Notes under the pieces: model-generated | Seen by the model: only the letters and a program-made list of their open reading frames with translations | Told to the model about the DNA's origin: nothing | Databases searched by the model: none | Translations under genes and position numbers: made by a program | NCBI RefSeq assembly: GCF_900636575.1 | Contig: NZ_LR134293.1 | Location: 1,051,001-1,115,000 of the forward strand | Direction: 5' to 3' | DNA: 64,000 bases | DNA from: Streptococcus canis | Lineage (GTDB): Bacteria; Bacillota; Bacilli; Lactobacillales; Streptococcaceae | Shown here: positions 1-9,826 of the stretch, piece by piece | How the letters are laid out: every line of letters starts with the position of its first letter | Position numbering within the stretch: position 1 is the first letter of the stretch

Positions 1-849
<849 letters not shown>

Positions 850-864
850 CTAGAGGAGGATAAC

Positions 865-2703
865 ATGGAATTTTCAAGAGAAACAAGACGTTTAGCTCTC
901 CAGAAAATGCAAGAAAGAGATTTGGACTTGTTGATTATCGGAGGAGGTATTACTGGTGCTGGTGTGGCACTTCAGGCAGCAGCTAGTGGCCTTGAAACAG
1001 GTCTGATTGAGATGCAAGATTTTGCGGAAGGAACCTCCAGTCGTTCCACCAAATTAGTTCATGGTGGGCTTCGTTACTTGAAACAATTTGACGTTGAAGT
1101 GGTTTCAGATACTGTTTCGGAACGGGCTGTGGTCCAACAAATTGCGCCTCACATTCCAAAACCAGACCCTATGTTATTACCTGTTTATGACGAACCAGGC
1201 AGTACCTTTAGCATGTTCCGTTTGAAGGTCGCTATGGATTTGTATGACCTTTTAGCAGGTGTGTCCAATACGCCAGCGGCCAACAAAGTTCTGACCAAAG
1301 AAGATGTTTTAAAACGAGAACCAGATTTGAAAGAAGAAGGCTTGCTTGGTGGCGGGGTTTACCTTGATTTCCGTAATAATGACGCAAGGCTTGTTATTGA
1401 AAATATCAAACGAGCTAATCGTGATGGCGCTCTTATTGCCAGCCATGTGAAAGCAGAAGATTTCTTGTTAGATGACAAAGGTCAGATTATTGGCGTTAAG
1501 GCGCGTGATTTGCTAACAGATCAAGAAATAATGATCAAGGCTAAATTAGTCATCAATACCACAGGACCATGGAGTGATGAGATTCGTCAATTCTCTCACA
1601 AGGGGCAACCAATTCATCAAATGCGTCCGACAAAAGGAGTGCATCTGGTGGTGGACCGTCAAAAATTACCAGTATCTCAACCTGTCTACGTTGACACTGG
1701 TTTAAATGATGGCCGTATGGTTTTTGTCTTGCCACGTGAAGAAAAAACTTATTTTGGAACAACGGACACGGATTATACTGGTGATTTGCAACACCCACAA
1801 GTTACCCAAGAAGATGTAGATTATTTGTTAGGTGTTGTCAATAATCGTTTTCCAAATGCCAACTTGACTATTGATGATATTGAAAGTAGTTGGGCTGGTC
1901 TTCGTCCATTATTATCAGGTAATAGTGCTTCTGACTACAATGGTGGAAACAGTGGTAAACTCAGTGATGATAGTTTTGATCACTTGATTAATACCGTTAA
2001 AGCCTATATTAAGCACGAAGATAGCCGAGAAGCTGTTGAAAAAGCTATTAAGCAGGTTGAAACCAGCACTTCTGAAAAAGAATTGGATCCGTCCGCAGTG
2101 TCACGAGGGTCAAGTTTTGACCGTGACGAGAATGGCCTCTTCACCTTGGCAGGTGGTAAAATTACCGACTATCGCAAGATGGCGGAAGGAGCCTTGACAG
2201 TGATTATTCAAACCCTCAAAGAAGAGTTTGGCAAATCCTTCAAGCTTATCAATTCAAAAACTTATCCTGTTTCAGGTGGTGAAATCAATCCAGCCAACGT
2301 GGATTCAGAAATAGAAGCCTATGCTCAATTAGGAACTCTTAGTGGTCTTTCGATGGATGATGCTAGGTATTTGGCCAACCTTTATGGTTCTAATGCGCCA
2401 AAAGTCTTTGCCTTGACTCGTCAATTAACGGCTGCCGAAGGCTTGAGTTTAGCTGAAACCTTATCCTTGCATTATGCGATGGATTATGAAATGGCTCTTA
2501 AGCCAACCGATTATTTCTTGAGAAGAACCAATCACCTCTTGTTTATGCGAGATAGCCTAGATGTTTTGATTGACCCGGTGATTAATGAAATGGCTAAGCA
2601 TTTTGAATGGTCAGATCAGGAAAGAGCTGCACAAGAAGAGGAACTTCGTCGTGTGATTGCAGAAAATGATTTGAGTGCCTTAAAAGGTCATCAGGAGGGC
2701 TAA
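865..2703 (+). CDS. glpO: Alpha-glycerophosphate oxidase
   Basis: This 612-residue FAD enzyme oxidises glycerol-3-phosphate to dihydroxyacetone phosphate. In streptococci the electrons go to oxygen, giving hydrogen peroxide. The N-terminal dinucleotide-binding loop GGGITGAG lies at residues 26-33 and is followed by RSTKLVHGGLRYL, typical of the GlpD/GlpO family. The length fits streptococcal GlpO (about 608), including the flexible insert absent from GlpD. A GAGGAG ribosome site precedes the ATG. It sits between glpK and glpF with almost no gaps, consistent with one mRNA. Confidence 0.97.
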   Translation: MEFSRETRRLALQKMQERDLDLLIIGGGITGAGVALQAAASGLETGLIEMQDFAEGTSSRSTKLVHGGLRYLKQFDVEVVSDTVSERAVVQQIAPHIPKPDPMLLPVYDEPGSTFSMFRLKVAMDLYDLLAGVSNTPAANKVLTKEDVLKREPDLKEEGLLGGGVYLDFRNNDARLVIENIKRANRDGALIASHVKAEDFLLDDKGQIIGVKARDLLTDQEIMIKAKLVINTTGPWSDEIRQFSHKGQPIHQMRPTKGVHLVVDRQKLPVSQPVYVDTGLNDGRMVFVLPREEKTYFGTTDTDYTGDLQHPQVTQEDVDYLLGVVNNRFPNANLTIDDIESSWAGLRPLLSGNSASDYNGGNSGKLSDDSFDHLINTVKAYIKHEDSREAVEKAIKQVETSTSEKELDPSAVSRGSSFDRDENGLFTLAGGKITDYRKMAEGALTVIIQTLKEEFGKSFKLINSKTYPVSGGEINPANVDSEIEAYAQLGTLSGLSMDDARYLANLYGSNAPKVFALTRQLTAAEGLSLAETLSLHYAMDYEMALKPTDYFLRRTNHLLFMRDSLDVLIDPVINEMAKHFEWSDQERAAQEEELRRVIAENDLSALKGHQEG

Positions 2704-2704
2704 T

Positions 2705-3406
2705 ATGGATATCTTTGGCGAATTTTTGGGAACAGCCTTATTGGTGTTATTAGGAAATGGCGTTGTGGCAGGAGTGGTCTTACCCAAAACCAAAAACCAT
2801 GCGTCTGGTTGGATCGTGATTGCTACTGGATGGGGAATTGCGGTTGCCGTAGCAGCCTTTATCAGCGGGAAAATTGCTCCTGCCCATCTCAATCCAGCTG
2901 TCAGCCTTGCTTTTGCCATGAATGGAACCATTGCCTGGTCAACAGCTATTGCCTATAGCCTTGCCCAACTATTGGGAGCTATGCTTGGTTCAGTTCTGGT
3001 ATTCCTTCAGTTCAGGCCACATTATCTGGCCGCTGAGAATCAGGCTGATATTTTAGGGACATTTGCGACAGGCCCTGCTATTCGAGATACCAGCTCAAAT
3101 CTATTGAGTGAAATCTTTGGGACCTTTGTCCTGATGCTTGGTATTTTGGCATTTGGTTTATACAACATGCCAGCAGGGCTAGGAACCCTCTGTGTAGGTA
3201 CCTTGGTTATTGGGATTGGGTTATCTTTAGGGGGAACCACAGGTTACGCCATTAACCCAGCGCGTGATTTAGGCCCTCGTCTGGTTCATGCTATTCTACC
3301 ACTCAACAATAAGGGAGATTCTGATTGGTCTTATGCTTGGATACCAGTTGTAGGACCAATTATTGGAGCTACCTTAGCAGTCTTGCTCTTCCAAGTTATG
3401 TCCTAA
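2705..3406 (+). CDS. glpF: Glycerol uptake facilitator (aquaglyceroporin)
   Basis: This 233-residue MIP-family channel admits glycerol across the cytoplasmic membrane. The two signature NPA loops are present: LNPAV with Asn63, and INPARDLGPR with Asn184 and the selectivity-filter Arg187. Six hydrophobic segments surround them. It starts one base after the glpO stop, so it is translationally linked to the kinase and oxidase. A hairpin with a T-rich tail follows the stop codon and probably ends the operon. Confidence 0.96.
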   Translation: MDIFGEFLGTALLVLLGNGVVAGVVLPKTKNHASGWIVIATGWGIAVAVAAFISGKIAPAHLNPAVSLAFAMNGTIAWSTAIAYSLAQLLGAMLGSVLVFLQFRPHYLAAENQADILGTFATGPAIRDTSSNLLSEIFGTFVLMLGILAFGLYNMPAGLGTLCVGTLVIGIGLSLGGTTGYAINPARDLGPRLVHAILPLNNKGDSDWSYAWIPVVGPIIGATLAVLLFQVMS

Positions 3407-3414
3407 TCATCACT

Positions 3415-3453
3415 AAAGGGGTTGGCTATCTTAAGCCAGCTCCTTTGCTTTTT
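3415..3453 (+). terminator. Terminator of glpKOF operon
   Basis: An imperfect stem (AAAGG...TGGCT pairing with AGCCA...CCTTT) is followed by a T-rich run. It lies just after the glpF stop. Confidence 0.7.
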
Positions 3454-3473
3454 ATTTCTTAGTAGAGAACAAG

Positions 3474-3486
3474 TGAAACGTTTTCA
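3474..3486 (+). promoter_or_regulatory. cre-like site overlapping a -35 region
   Basis: TGAAACGTTTTCA resembles the CcpA operator consensus TGWAANCGNTNWCA but is one base short in the left arm. Its right half coincides with the likely -35 (TTTTCA, 3481-3486) of the next gene, a position that would let CcpA repress. Inference from sequence only. Confidence 0.45.
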
Positions 3487-3510
3487 TTTCTTAAAAACAA
3501 CTGCTATAAT
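3481..3510 (+). promoter_or_regulatory. Promoter of the NADH-peroxidase-like gene, apparently leaderless
   Basis: TTTTCA (3481-3486), an 18-base spacer and a perfect TATAAT (3505-3510). The start codon is at 3520, so transcription should begin within about three bases of the ATG, and there is no Shine-Dalgarno sequence. Confidence 0.6.
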
Positions 3511-3519
3511 AATACTATT

Positions 3520-4866
3520 ATGACATTAACTACAAAGACAATACATGTTATCGGGGCTTCCTTTGCTGGTCTAGCCTTTGTTGATAAATACAAGGCCCTC
3601 AATCCAGATTCCCAAATCACTCTCATTGATAAGGAAAGCTGCCCCAATTATATTCCAAATGGTATCAACCAATTATTCAGAGGAGACATTCAAGACCTGT
3701 CTGATGCGATGTGGGGAAGGCCTTGTCTAACAGCACACCCACAACCTAATCACCGGTTTATTCAAGCAGAAGTGCTATCTATCCAGGCTGCCTCAAACAC
3801 CTTGCTTCTCAAAGACAGTCAGGGACGAGTTTTTGAAGAAGGTTATGAAACGCTCGTTTGTGCTATGGGCGCTAGCCCCCAGTCTCGTTATATTGAGATC
3901 TCACAGACCAACAAAGTTTTGGTAACCAAATATTATGAAGAAAGCCAAACTAGTTTAAAACTAATTGAAGCTAGTCAAGATATTTTGGTCATTGGTGCCG
4001 GTATGATTGGCTTAGACCTTGCCTATAGCTTGTCCTTGCAAGGCAAACGGGTAACATTGATTGAAGCAGCCGATAGACCAGATTTTTACCAAACCGATGC
4101 TGAACTGATAGCCCCTGTAATAGCAGAAATGTCCACCCACCATGTCACCTTTATTAATAATAAACGTGTTAAAGCTATCCATGAGGTAGAGGGAAAAGTT
4201 TTCGCTCATACTGAGCAAGGAGATACCTTCCAAGGTGATTTGGCTATTTTAGCCATTAACTTTAGGCCAAATACACACCTTTTGCAGGGACAAGTGGCTT
4301 GTGCTCTGGATAAGACCGTTTTGGTCAACGAAAACTTACAGACCAGTCAGGCTAATATCTATGCCATTGGTGACATGGTTTCATCGCATTTTGGTATTTT
4401 GGGAATGGATTACTATACACCTTTGATTAACCAAGCGATGAAGACAGGTCAGGCTTTGGCTCTGCATTTAGCTGGCTATCTTGTTCCTCCATTACAGACG
4501 GTCAAGGTATTAGGCAGCTCTCACTTTGGCTATTATCGCGCTAGTGTTGGCTTGACAGAAGAAGAAGCAGAGCTTTATATGGATACGTGCAGTTATTTGT
4601 ACCAAGATGGGGATTCCCAACCCCTCTTTTGGCTGAAATTAATAGCTAGAAAAACGGATGGGGTTTTAATAGGGGCTCAGCTCCTGTCCAAAACTAATGC
4701 TCTTCTCATCGCCAATCAATTAGGTCAGGCTCTGGCTCTGAAAGCCACAGACGGTGACCTAGCATTTCAAGATTTTCTCTTTTTACAAGGTCACAGTGAT
4801 TTGGCTTATCACCTTCATGAAGCTTGTCTCAAACTATTTGAAAAGAGGCTCCGCCATGAAGATTGA
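3520..4866 (+). CDS. NADH oxidase/peroxidase-like flavoprotein lacking the catalytic cysteine
   Basis: This 448-residue protein has the fold pattern of class-I pyridine nucleotide-disulphide oxidoreductases such as Npr and Nox. It has an N-terminal FAD loop (GASFAG, residues 12-17), a central NAD(H) loop (GAGMIGLDLA, from about 159), the second FAD motif IYAIGD (about 281-286) and a C-terminal dimerisation domain. By alignment, the redox Cys42 of enterococcal NADH peroxidase (FLSCG) corresponds to Asn47 here (YIPNG). The nearest cysteine, Cys41, is six residues too early. The enzyme therefore cannot use the usual sulphenate chemistry and may be an NADH oxidase variant, another reductase or a redox sensor. 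The gene overlaps the following regulator by 11 bases. The family is sure, the activity unknown. Confidence 0.85.
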   Translation: MTLTTKTIHVIGASFAGLAFVDKYKALNPDSQITLIDKESCPNYIPNGINQLFRGDIQDLSDAMWGRPCLTAHPQPNHRFIQAEVLSIQAASNTLLLKDSQGRVFEEGYETLVCAMGASPQSRYIEISQTNKVLVTKYYEESQTSLKLIEASQDILVIGAGMIGLDLAYSLSLQGKRVTLIEAADRPDFYQTDAELIAPVIAEMSTHHVTFINNKRVKAIHEVEGKVFAHTEQGDTFQGDLAILAINFRPNTHLLQGQVACALDKTVLVNENLQTSQANIYAIGDMVSSHFGILGMDYYTPLINQAMKTGQALALHLAGYLVPPLQTVKVLGSSHFGYYRASVGLTEEEAELYMDTCSYLYQDGDSQPLFWLKLIARKTDGVLIGAQLLSKTNALLIANQLGQALALKATDGDLAFQDFLFLQGHSDLAYHLHEACLKLFEKRLRHED

Positions 4867-6367
4867 AGACTTAATGGATAAGGAACGAAGGGCCCAATAT
4901 GGTCTCTTGGTGACCCTTTATCATGCTAAAGAAACACTAAGAATAAAAGACCTGATGAGGTTATCAAACTTATCTAAAGTGACCCTATTAAAGTACATTG
5001 ACAACCTAAATGATTTGTGCCGAGAACAAGGTCTAGCCTGTCAATTGCTCTTAGATAAAGACACCCTTAGCTTAAAAGAAACTGGCCAGTTCTTTTGGGA
5101 GGATTTGGTAGCTCTGCTTCTCAAAGAATCAGTTGCCTATCAGATATTGGCCTACATGTACTGCCATGAACACTTTAACATCACCAACTTATCTGTTGAA
5201 ATGATGGTTAGTGAAGCCACTTTAAACAGGCAACTGGCTCATCTCAACCAGCTTTTATCAGAGTTTGATCTGGCGCTCTCGCAAGGCAGACAACTGGGAA
5301 GTGAGCTTCAGTGGCGTTATTTCTATTTTGAATTGTTCCGCCATACCTTGACCAGACAAGGCATAGATGTCTTGATTAACCAGCTAGATGCCTCGCATTT
5401 GGCTACCTTAATTGAGCGGCTGGTTGGTCAGTCATTATCGGCAGAAGCCTTAGAACAATTGTTGATTTGGTTGGCGATTTCGCAAGCGCGAATGTCCTTT
5501 CAAAAAGACAATAAAGCCATTTTCTTAAGGGACAGTGATTTTATGTCGTCTAACATTTTCTTTAAGCGTTTGGAAAGCATGCTTTTACATTACTTAAGAC
5601 GCTATGCCCTTGAGATTGATGCTTTTGAAGCCAAGAGTCTCTTTGTTTTTTTACATGCTTACCCTCTACTTCCTATTGCCAGCATGGAGTATAGTCTGGG
5701 CTTTGGTGGTCCTATTGCTGATCACATTTCAAAAGCTTTGTGGCTTTTAAAGAAGGCCCATGTGATTGCCCATCAGACAAAGGAAGAAATCATTTATGGC
5801 TTGGGGATATTTTTTTCAAAAGCTTACTTTTTTAAAGGAGCTATCCTTAGCCAACCAAGCAATAGCCAATACCTTTATCAATTAGTAGGCGAAGACAAAA
5901 GAGCGGTTTTAAAGGTTATCATAAGGCACTTGGTGCTGCAAACGGCAGTCGTAACCAGTCAGGAAACGGATTTCAGTCAGCAGTTGAGTGATGAGATTTT
6001 GGCATTGTTGATTTTTTCCATTGAGCGTCACCATGAGCCTCTTTTAGTAGGCCTTGCCTTGGGGCAAAATAAGGTGGAGGCAGCTATTGCGGAATTGGCC
6101 ATCAGACGGCAATTGGGGCATCATAGAGATTTTCAATTAATGCCCTATGATAATCAGAAAGGTTATGATTGTCTGATTACCTATCAGAATGCTTGTTTAC
6201 CTAAACAAGATTTACCTTATTATCGGTTAAAACAGTACAGCTCTCCCTATGAACTCACTGCTTTAGAAGCTTTTCTCAAAGACCTTTTCCAGCAAAAAAA
6301 TGCAGGAGAAGAGGAACTCTTACTCAGTCCAACAGCCAAGTCTAGTTTTGCACACAAAACTGTGTGA
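4856..6367 (+). CDS. Mga/RofA-like transcriptional regulator
   Basis: This 503-residue protein matches the stand-alone virulence-type regulators of streptococci (Mga, RofA, Nra and other RALPs). An N-terminal winged helix (about residues 10-60, with LSKVTLLKYIDNLN as recognition helix) is followed by a second Mga-type HTH (SEATLNRQLAHLNQLL, about 125-140) and a long helical region suggestive of PRD/EIIB-like domains. The ATG at 4856 has an AAGAGG ribosome site. An upstream start at 4796 would add 20 residues with no ribosome site. It overlaps the flavoprotein gene, so the pair is probably co-transcribed. I cannot say which RALP it corresponds to, and its targets are unknown. Confidence 0.82.
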   Translation: MKIEDLMDKERRAQYGLLVTLYHAKETLRIKDLMRLSNLSKVTLLKYIDNLNDLCREQGLACQLLLDKDTLSLKETGQFFWEDLVALLLKESVAYQILAYMYCHEHFNITNLSVEMMVSEATLNRQLAHLNQLLSEFDLALSQGRQLGSELQWRYFYFELFRHTLTRQGIDVLINQLDASHLATLIERLVGQSLSAEALEQLLIWLAISQARMSFQKDNKAIFLRDSDFMSSNIFFKRLESMLLHYLRRYALEIDAFEAKSLFVFLHAYPLLPIASMEYSLGFGGPIADHISKALWLLKKAHVIAHQTKEEIIYGLGIFFSKAYFFKGAILSQPSNSQYLYQLVGEDKRAVLKVIIRHLVLQTAVVTSQETDFSQQLSDEILALLIFSIERHHEPLLVGLALGQNKVEAAIAELAIRRQLGHHRDFQLMPYDNQKGYDCLITYQNACLPKQDLPYYRLKQYSSPYELTALEAFLKDLFQQKNAGEEELLLSPTAKSSFAHKTV

Positions 6368-6397
6368 TACTTGGTCTTTTCTAAGAGCTGTTACACT

Positions 6398-6403
6398 TTT
6401 ATA
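6398..6403 (+). promoter_or_regulatory. Probable -10 box of the transaldolase gene
   Basis: A perfect TATAAT lies about 90 bases before the gene, with only a weak -35. This puts the cre site at about +30, inside the transcribed leader. Confidence 0.5.
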
Positions 6404-6437
6404 ATAATGAGGTAAGATGGTCTAAAGGTAGACAACT

Positions 6438-6451
6438 TGAAAACGCTTACC
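6438..6451 (+). promoter_or_regulatory. cre site (CcpA operator)
   Basis: TGAAAACGCTTACC matches 13 of 14 positions of TGWAANCGNTNWCA. It lies 42 bases before the transaldolase start and downstream of the likely -10, so CcpA bound here would act as a roadblock. Confidence 0.75.
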
Positions 6452-6492
6452 AAACAGACCTTGACAAAATCGAAAATTTTTGGAGGTAAGAA

Positions 6493-7137
6493 ATGAAATT
6501 TTTCCTAGATACAGCTAACGTGGCAGCGATTAAAGCCATTAATGAACTTGGTGTTGTTGACGGTGTAACAACAAACCCAAGTATTATTTCCCGTGAAGGA
6601 CGAGATTTTGAAACAGTCATCAAAGAAATTTGTGAGATTGTTGACGGACCAATTAGCGCTGAAGTAACAGGTTTAACCGCAGATGCCATGATAGAAGAAG
6701 CTAGAAACATTGCTAAATGGCATGAGAATGTCGTCGTTAAAATTCCAATGACCCCAGAAGGACTTAAAGCAACAAATATCCTTTCAAAAGAAGGGATTAA
6801 AACTAATGTGACCTTGATTTTCACAGTAAGCCAAGGTTTAATGGCAATGAAAGCAGGCGCAACTTACATTAGCCCATTTATTGGTCGTTTGGAAGATATT
6901 GGCACTGATGCCTATCAATTAATCAGTGATCTTCGTGACATCATTGATTTGTATGATTTCCAAGCTGAAATCATCGCAGCAAGTATTCGCACAACAGCCC
7001 ATGTGGAAGCTGTCGCTAAATTGGGAGCACACATTGCGACCATTCCAGATCCATTGTTTGCTAAGATGACGCAACATCCATTGACAACAAATGGCTTGAA
7101 AACCTTTATGGAAGATTGGGCTTCCTTCAAAAAATAA
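6493..7137 (+). CDS. Transaldolase / fructose-6-phosphate aldolase-like protein (TalC/MipB type)
   Basis: This 214-residue TIM-barrel aldolase belongs to the short transaldolase family that includes E. coli FSA and MipB. The Schiff-base lysine is Lys83 in VVVKIPM, preceded by the TTNPSI signature near the N terminus. It is likely to carry out transaldolase or fructose-6-phosphate aldolase chemistry in the non-oxidative pentose phosphate pathway. Its neighbour, transketolase, belongs to the same pathway. A GGAGG ribosome site precedes the ATG. The strong upstream cre site suggests carbon-catabolite control. Sequence alone does not separate transaldolase from FSA activity. Confidence 0.9.
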   Translation: MKFFLDTANVAAIKAINELGVVDGVTTNPSIISREGRDFETVIKEICEIVDGPISAEVTGLTADAMIEEARNIAKWHENVVVKIPMTPEGLKATNILSKEGIKTNVTLIFTVSQGLMAMKAGATYISPFIGRLEDIGTDAYQLISDLRDIIDLYDFQAEIIAASIRTTAHVEAVAKLGAHIATIPDPLFAKMTQHPLTTNGLKTFMEDWASFKK

Positions 7138-7142
7138 GGCTA

Positions 7143-7177
7143 AAGAGTCTGTGGCCAAGGTGTCAACAGACTCTCTT
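7143..7177 (+). terminator. Stem-loop after transaldolase gene
   Basis: AAGAGTCTGT pairs with ACAGACTCT across a 13-base loop. The following T-run is short, so termination may be partial. Confidence 0.5.
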
Positions 7178-7267
7178 ACGTTAATCGTTGAAAAAGTCAT
7201 CAACAAGAGCTTGTTCAATGACGGTTTTTCATGGACGTAAAGAAGAAAAGATTTAGGAACTTTAAGG

Positions 7268-7282
7268 GATTTTCTGAAAAAG
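7268..7282 (+). promoter_or_regulatory. CodY-like box upstream of tkt
   Basis: GATTTTCTGAAAAAG matches 12 of 15 positions of AATTTTCWGAAAATT. It lies just upstream of the likely -10 (TACAAT, 7298-7303), where it could block RNA polymerase. Confidence 0.4.
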
Positions 7283-7355
7283 CGTCTATTTTTGTGATAC
7301 AATAGACAATAGAAAACGTTTAATTTTAGTTGTAATAAACAGAGAGGTTTTACTT

Positions 7356-9341
7356 ATGACATTTGATGCAATTGACCAGTTGGCAGTAAATACTATCCGC
7401 ACCCTATCAATGGATGCTATTCAAGCGGCAAATTCTGGACACCCAGGCCTTCCAATGGGGGCCGCACCTATGGCCTATGTTTTATGGAATCACTTCATGA
7501 ACATTAATCCGAAAACAGGCCGTAATTGGTCAAATAGAGACCGTTTTATCCTATCAGCAGGTCACGGAAGTGCCATGCTTTATAGCTTACTACACTTGGC
7601 AGGATATGACTTGTCAGTTGATGATTTGAAAAATTTCCGTCAATGGGGCTCTAAAACACCGGGCCACCCTGAGGTGAACCACACAGATGGTGTTGAAGCA
7701 ACCACAGGACCTCTTGGTCAAGGGATTGCGAATGCCGTTGGTATGGCGATGGCAGAAGCTCACCTAGCAGCTAAATTTAACAAACCAGACTTTGATATTG
7801 TTGACCATTACACTTTTGCTTTGAATGGTGACGGTGACCTTATGGAAGGGGTCAGTCAAGAAGCAGCAAGTTTGGCAGGGCATTTAAAACTTGGCAAATT
7901 GGTCTTGCTTTATGATTCAAATGATATTTCTCTTGACGGTCCTACTTCAATGGCCTTCACAGAAGATGTGAAAGGACGTTTTGAGGCTTACGGTTGGCAA
8001 CACATTCTTGTGAAAGACGGAAATGATTTAGAGGAAATCTCAGCCGCTATTGAAGCTGCCAAAGCTGAAACTGATAAACCAACTATCATCGAAGTGAAAA
8101 CTATCATTGGTTTTGGTGCAGAAAAACAAGGAACTTCAGCAGTTCACGGTGCTCCTCTTGGAGCAGAAGGCATTGCTTTTGCCAAGAAAACTTACCAATG
8201 GACTTATCAAGACTTTGAAGTACCTGCTGAAGTGACTGAGCGATTTGCCCAAGGCCTTCAAGCACGTGGTGAAAAAGCAGAGCAAGCTTGGAATGACTTA
8301 TTTGCAGCTTATGAAGCAGAGTATCCTGAATTAGCAGCAGAATACAAAAAAGCTTTTGCTAACGAAGCAGCTCAAGTGGAGCTTGAGGCTCATGAACTTG
8401 GCAGTTCAATGGCTAGTCGTGTGTCAAGCCAGCAAGCTATTCAACAAATTTCAGAACAAGTAGCTTCCTTCTGGGGAGGCTCGGCAGACCTTTCAGCTTC
8501 CAACAATACTATGGTAAAAGCTGAGACAGACTTCCAGCCAGATCACTATGAAGGCCGTAACATCTGGTTTGGTGTCCGTGAATTTGCCATGGCTGCAGCC
8601 ATGAATGGTATTGCCCTTCACGGAGGAACACGTGTTTACGGAGGAACCTTCTTCGTCTTCTCAAACTACCTTCTTCCAGCTGTTCGTATGGCAGCACTTC
8701 AAAGCTTACCAACTGTTTATGTCATGACTCATGATTCTATTGCAGTTGGTGAAGACGGTCCAACTCATGAACCAATTGAACAATTGGCAAGTGTTCGTTC
8801 AATGCCTAATTTGAACGTCATTCGTCCAGCTGATGGTAATGAAACAAATGCTGCTTGGAAACGTGCCATTGCTGAAACAGATCGTCCTACTATGCTTGTG
8901 TTGACCCGTCAAAACCTTCCAGTGCTTGAAGGCACAAAAGAATTGGCAGAAGATGGTCTCAACAAAGGGGCTTATATCTTGTCAGAAGCTAAGGGTGACC
9001 TTGATGGTATCTTGATTGCAACAGGTTCAGAAGTGAAACTGGCCATGGATACCCAAGCAGCTCTTGAAGCAGAAGGCATTCATGTGCGTGTGGTATCTAT
9101 GCCATCACAAAACATCTTTGACGAACAGTCAGCAGAGTATAAAGAAAATATCCTACCAGCAGCTGTGACTAAACGTCTCGCTATCGAAGCAGGTTCAAGC
9201 TTTGGCTGGGCAAAATATGTTGGCCTAGCAGGAAAAACGTTGACCATTGACACTTGGGGTGCTTCAGCTCCAGGAAATCGTATCTTTGAAGAATATGGTT
9301 TCACTGTGGCAAATGCAACTGATTTATACAAATCACTCTAA
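7356..9341 (+). CDS. tkt: Transketolase
   Basis: This 661-residue thiamine-diphosphate enzyme moves two-carbon units between sugar phosphates in the pentose phosphate pathway. The ThDP/metal-binding motif GDGDLMEG starts at about residue 158. The N-terminal [16 protein letters not shown] and the transketolase signature in the middle domain ([14 protein letters not shown]) are intact, and the length is normal. A GAGAGG ribosome site precedes the ATG. It has its own promoter region with a TACAAT -10, a CodY-like box and a weak cre-like sequence near 7309, and ends in a clear terminator. Confidence 0.97.
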   Translation: MTFDAIDQLAVNTIRTLSMDAIQAANSGHPGLPMGAAPMAYVLWNHFMNINPKTGRNWSNRDRFILSAGHGSAMLYSLLHLAGYDLSVDDLKNFRQWGSKTPGHPEVNHTDGVEATTGPLGQGIANAVGMAMAEAHLAAKFNKPDFDIVDHYTFALNGDGDLMEGVSQEAASLAGHLKLGKLVLLYDSNDISLDGPTSMAFTEDVKGRFEAYGWQHILVKDGNDLEEISAAIEAAKAETDKPTIIEVKTIIGFGAEKQGTSAVHGAPLGAEGIAFAKKTYQWTYQDFEVPAEVTERFAQGLQARGEKAEQAWNDLFAAYEAEYPELAAEYKKAFANEAAQVELEAHELGSSMASRVSSQQAIQQISEQVASFWGGSADLSASNNTMVKAETDFQPDHYEGRNIWFGVREFAMAAAMNGIALHGGTRVYGGTFFVFSNYLLPAVRMAALQSLPTVYVMTHDSIAVGEDGPTHEPIEQLASVRSMPNLNVIRPADGNETNAAWKRAIAETDRPTMLVLTRQNLPVLEGTKELAEDGLNKGAYILSEAKGDLDGILIATGSEVKLAMDTQAALEAEGIHVRVVSMPSQNIFDEQSAEYKENILPAAVTKRLAIEAGSSFGWAKYVGLAGKTLTIDTWGASAPGNRIFEEYGFTVANATDLYKSL

Positions 9342-9355
9342 TTCAAGAATCCTCA

Positions 9356-9389
9356 AACAAGGTAAATCACAGATTTACCCTGTTTTTTT
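9356..9389 (+). terminator. Terminator of tkt
   Basis: GGTAAATC pairs perfectly with GATTTACC over a three-base loop, extended by AACA/TGTT and followed by seven T. Confidence 0.9.
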
Positions 9390-9448
9390 AAAAAGCAATT
9401 GTAGGCTGTTTCTTTCCGTTTAAATCAAGATTTTTTAAGAATAAGTCA

Positions 9449-9477
9449 TTGACAAAATTGTCCAGAAAGATTATGAT
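9449..9477 (+). promoter_or_regulatory. Promoter of bacteriocin-immunity-like gene
   Basis: TTGACA (9449-9454), a 17-base spacer and TATGAT (9472-9477). An AAAAGGAGG ribosome site precedes the ATG at 9527. Confidence 0.7.
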
Positions 9478-9526
9478 TTAGATATTACTTAATTGTATTA
9501 GATTAATAGTACAAAAAGGAGGTAGA

Positions 9527-9793
9527 ATGGAAAGGAAACGAAAGTGCTTATACGATGTGATTAAGCAGGCTTATGATTATCCGGAAAACCGTGAAAATGC
9601 TGACTTGTCACGTCTATTTTTATCGGCTTCCAACAAATTAATTAAAAATAGCAATCCTCTAGTGATTGCAAACCAATTAAATCAAGATTTGGACAACTAT
9701 TTACTTGTCAATGATATGTTGCTTCCAAAATCACTCTGCTACTTTAAAAAGTCATTGGAGAAATATATTTTAGACGAAGTATCATCAGTTTAG
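9527..9793 (+). CDS. Enterocin A immunity-type protein
   Basis: This 88-residue protein is highly charged and helical, with no signal peptide. The pattern of a helical bundle ending in NPLVIANQLNQDLDNYLLVNDMLLP resembles the EntA_Immun family of cytoplasmic class-II bacteriocin immunity proteins. Members protect cells from pediocin-like bacteriocins that attack the mannose phosphotransferase. No bacteriocin precursor with a double-glycine leader is visible next to it, so it would be an orphan immunity gene. No terminator separates it from the ABC genes that begin 33 bases downstream. The family call rests on pattern recognition, not a search. Confidence 0.65.
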   Translation: MERKRKCLYDVIKQAYDYPENRENADLSRLFLSASNKLIKNSNPLVIANQLNQDLDNYLLVNDMLLPKSLCYFKKSLEKYILDEVSSV

Positions 9794-9826
9794 GATAGCT
9801 AAAGCGTAGAAAAGGAAAAGGATACC

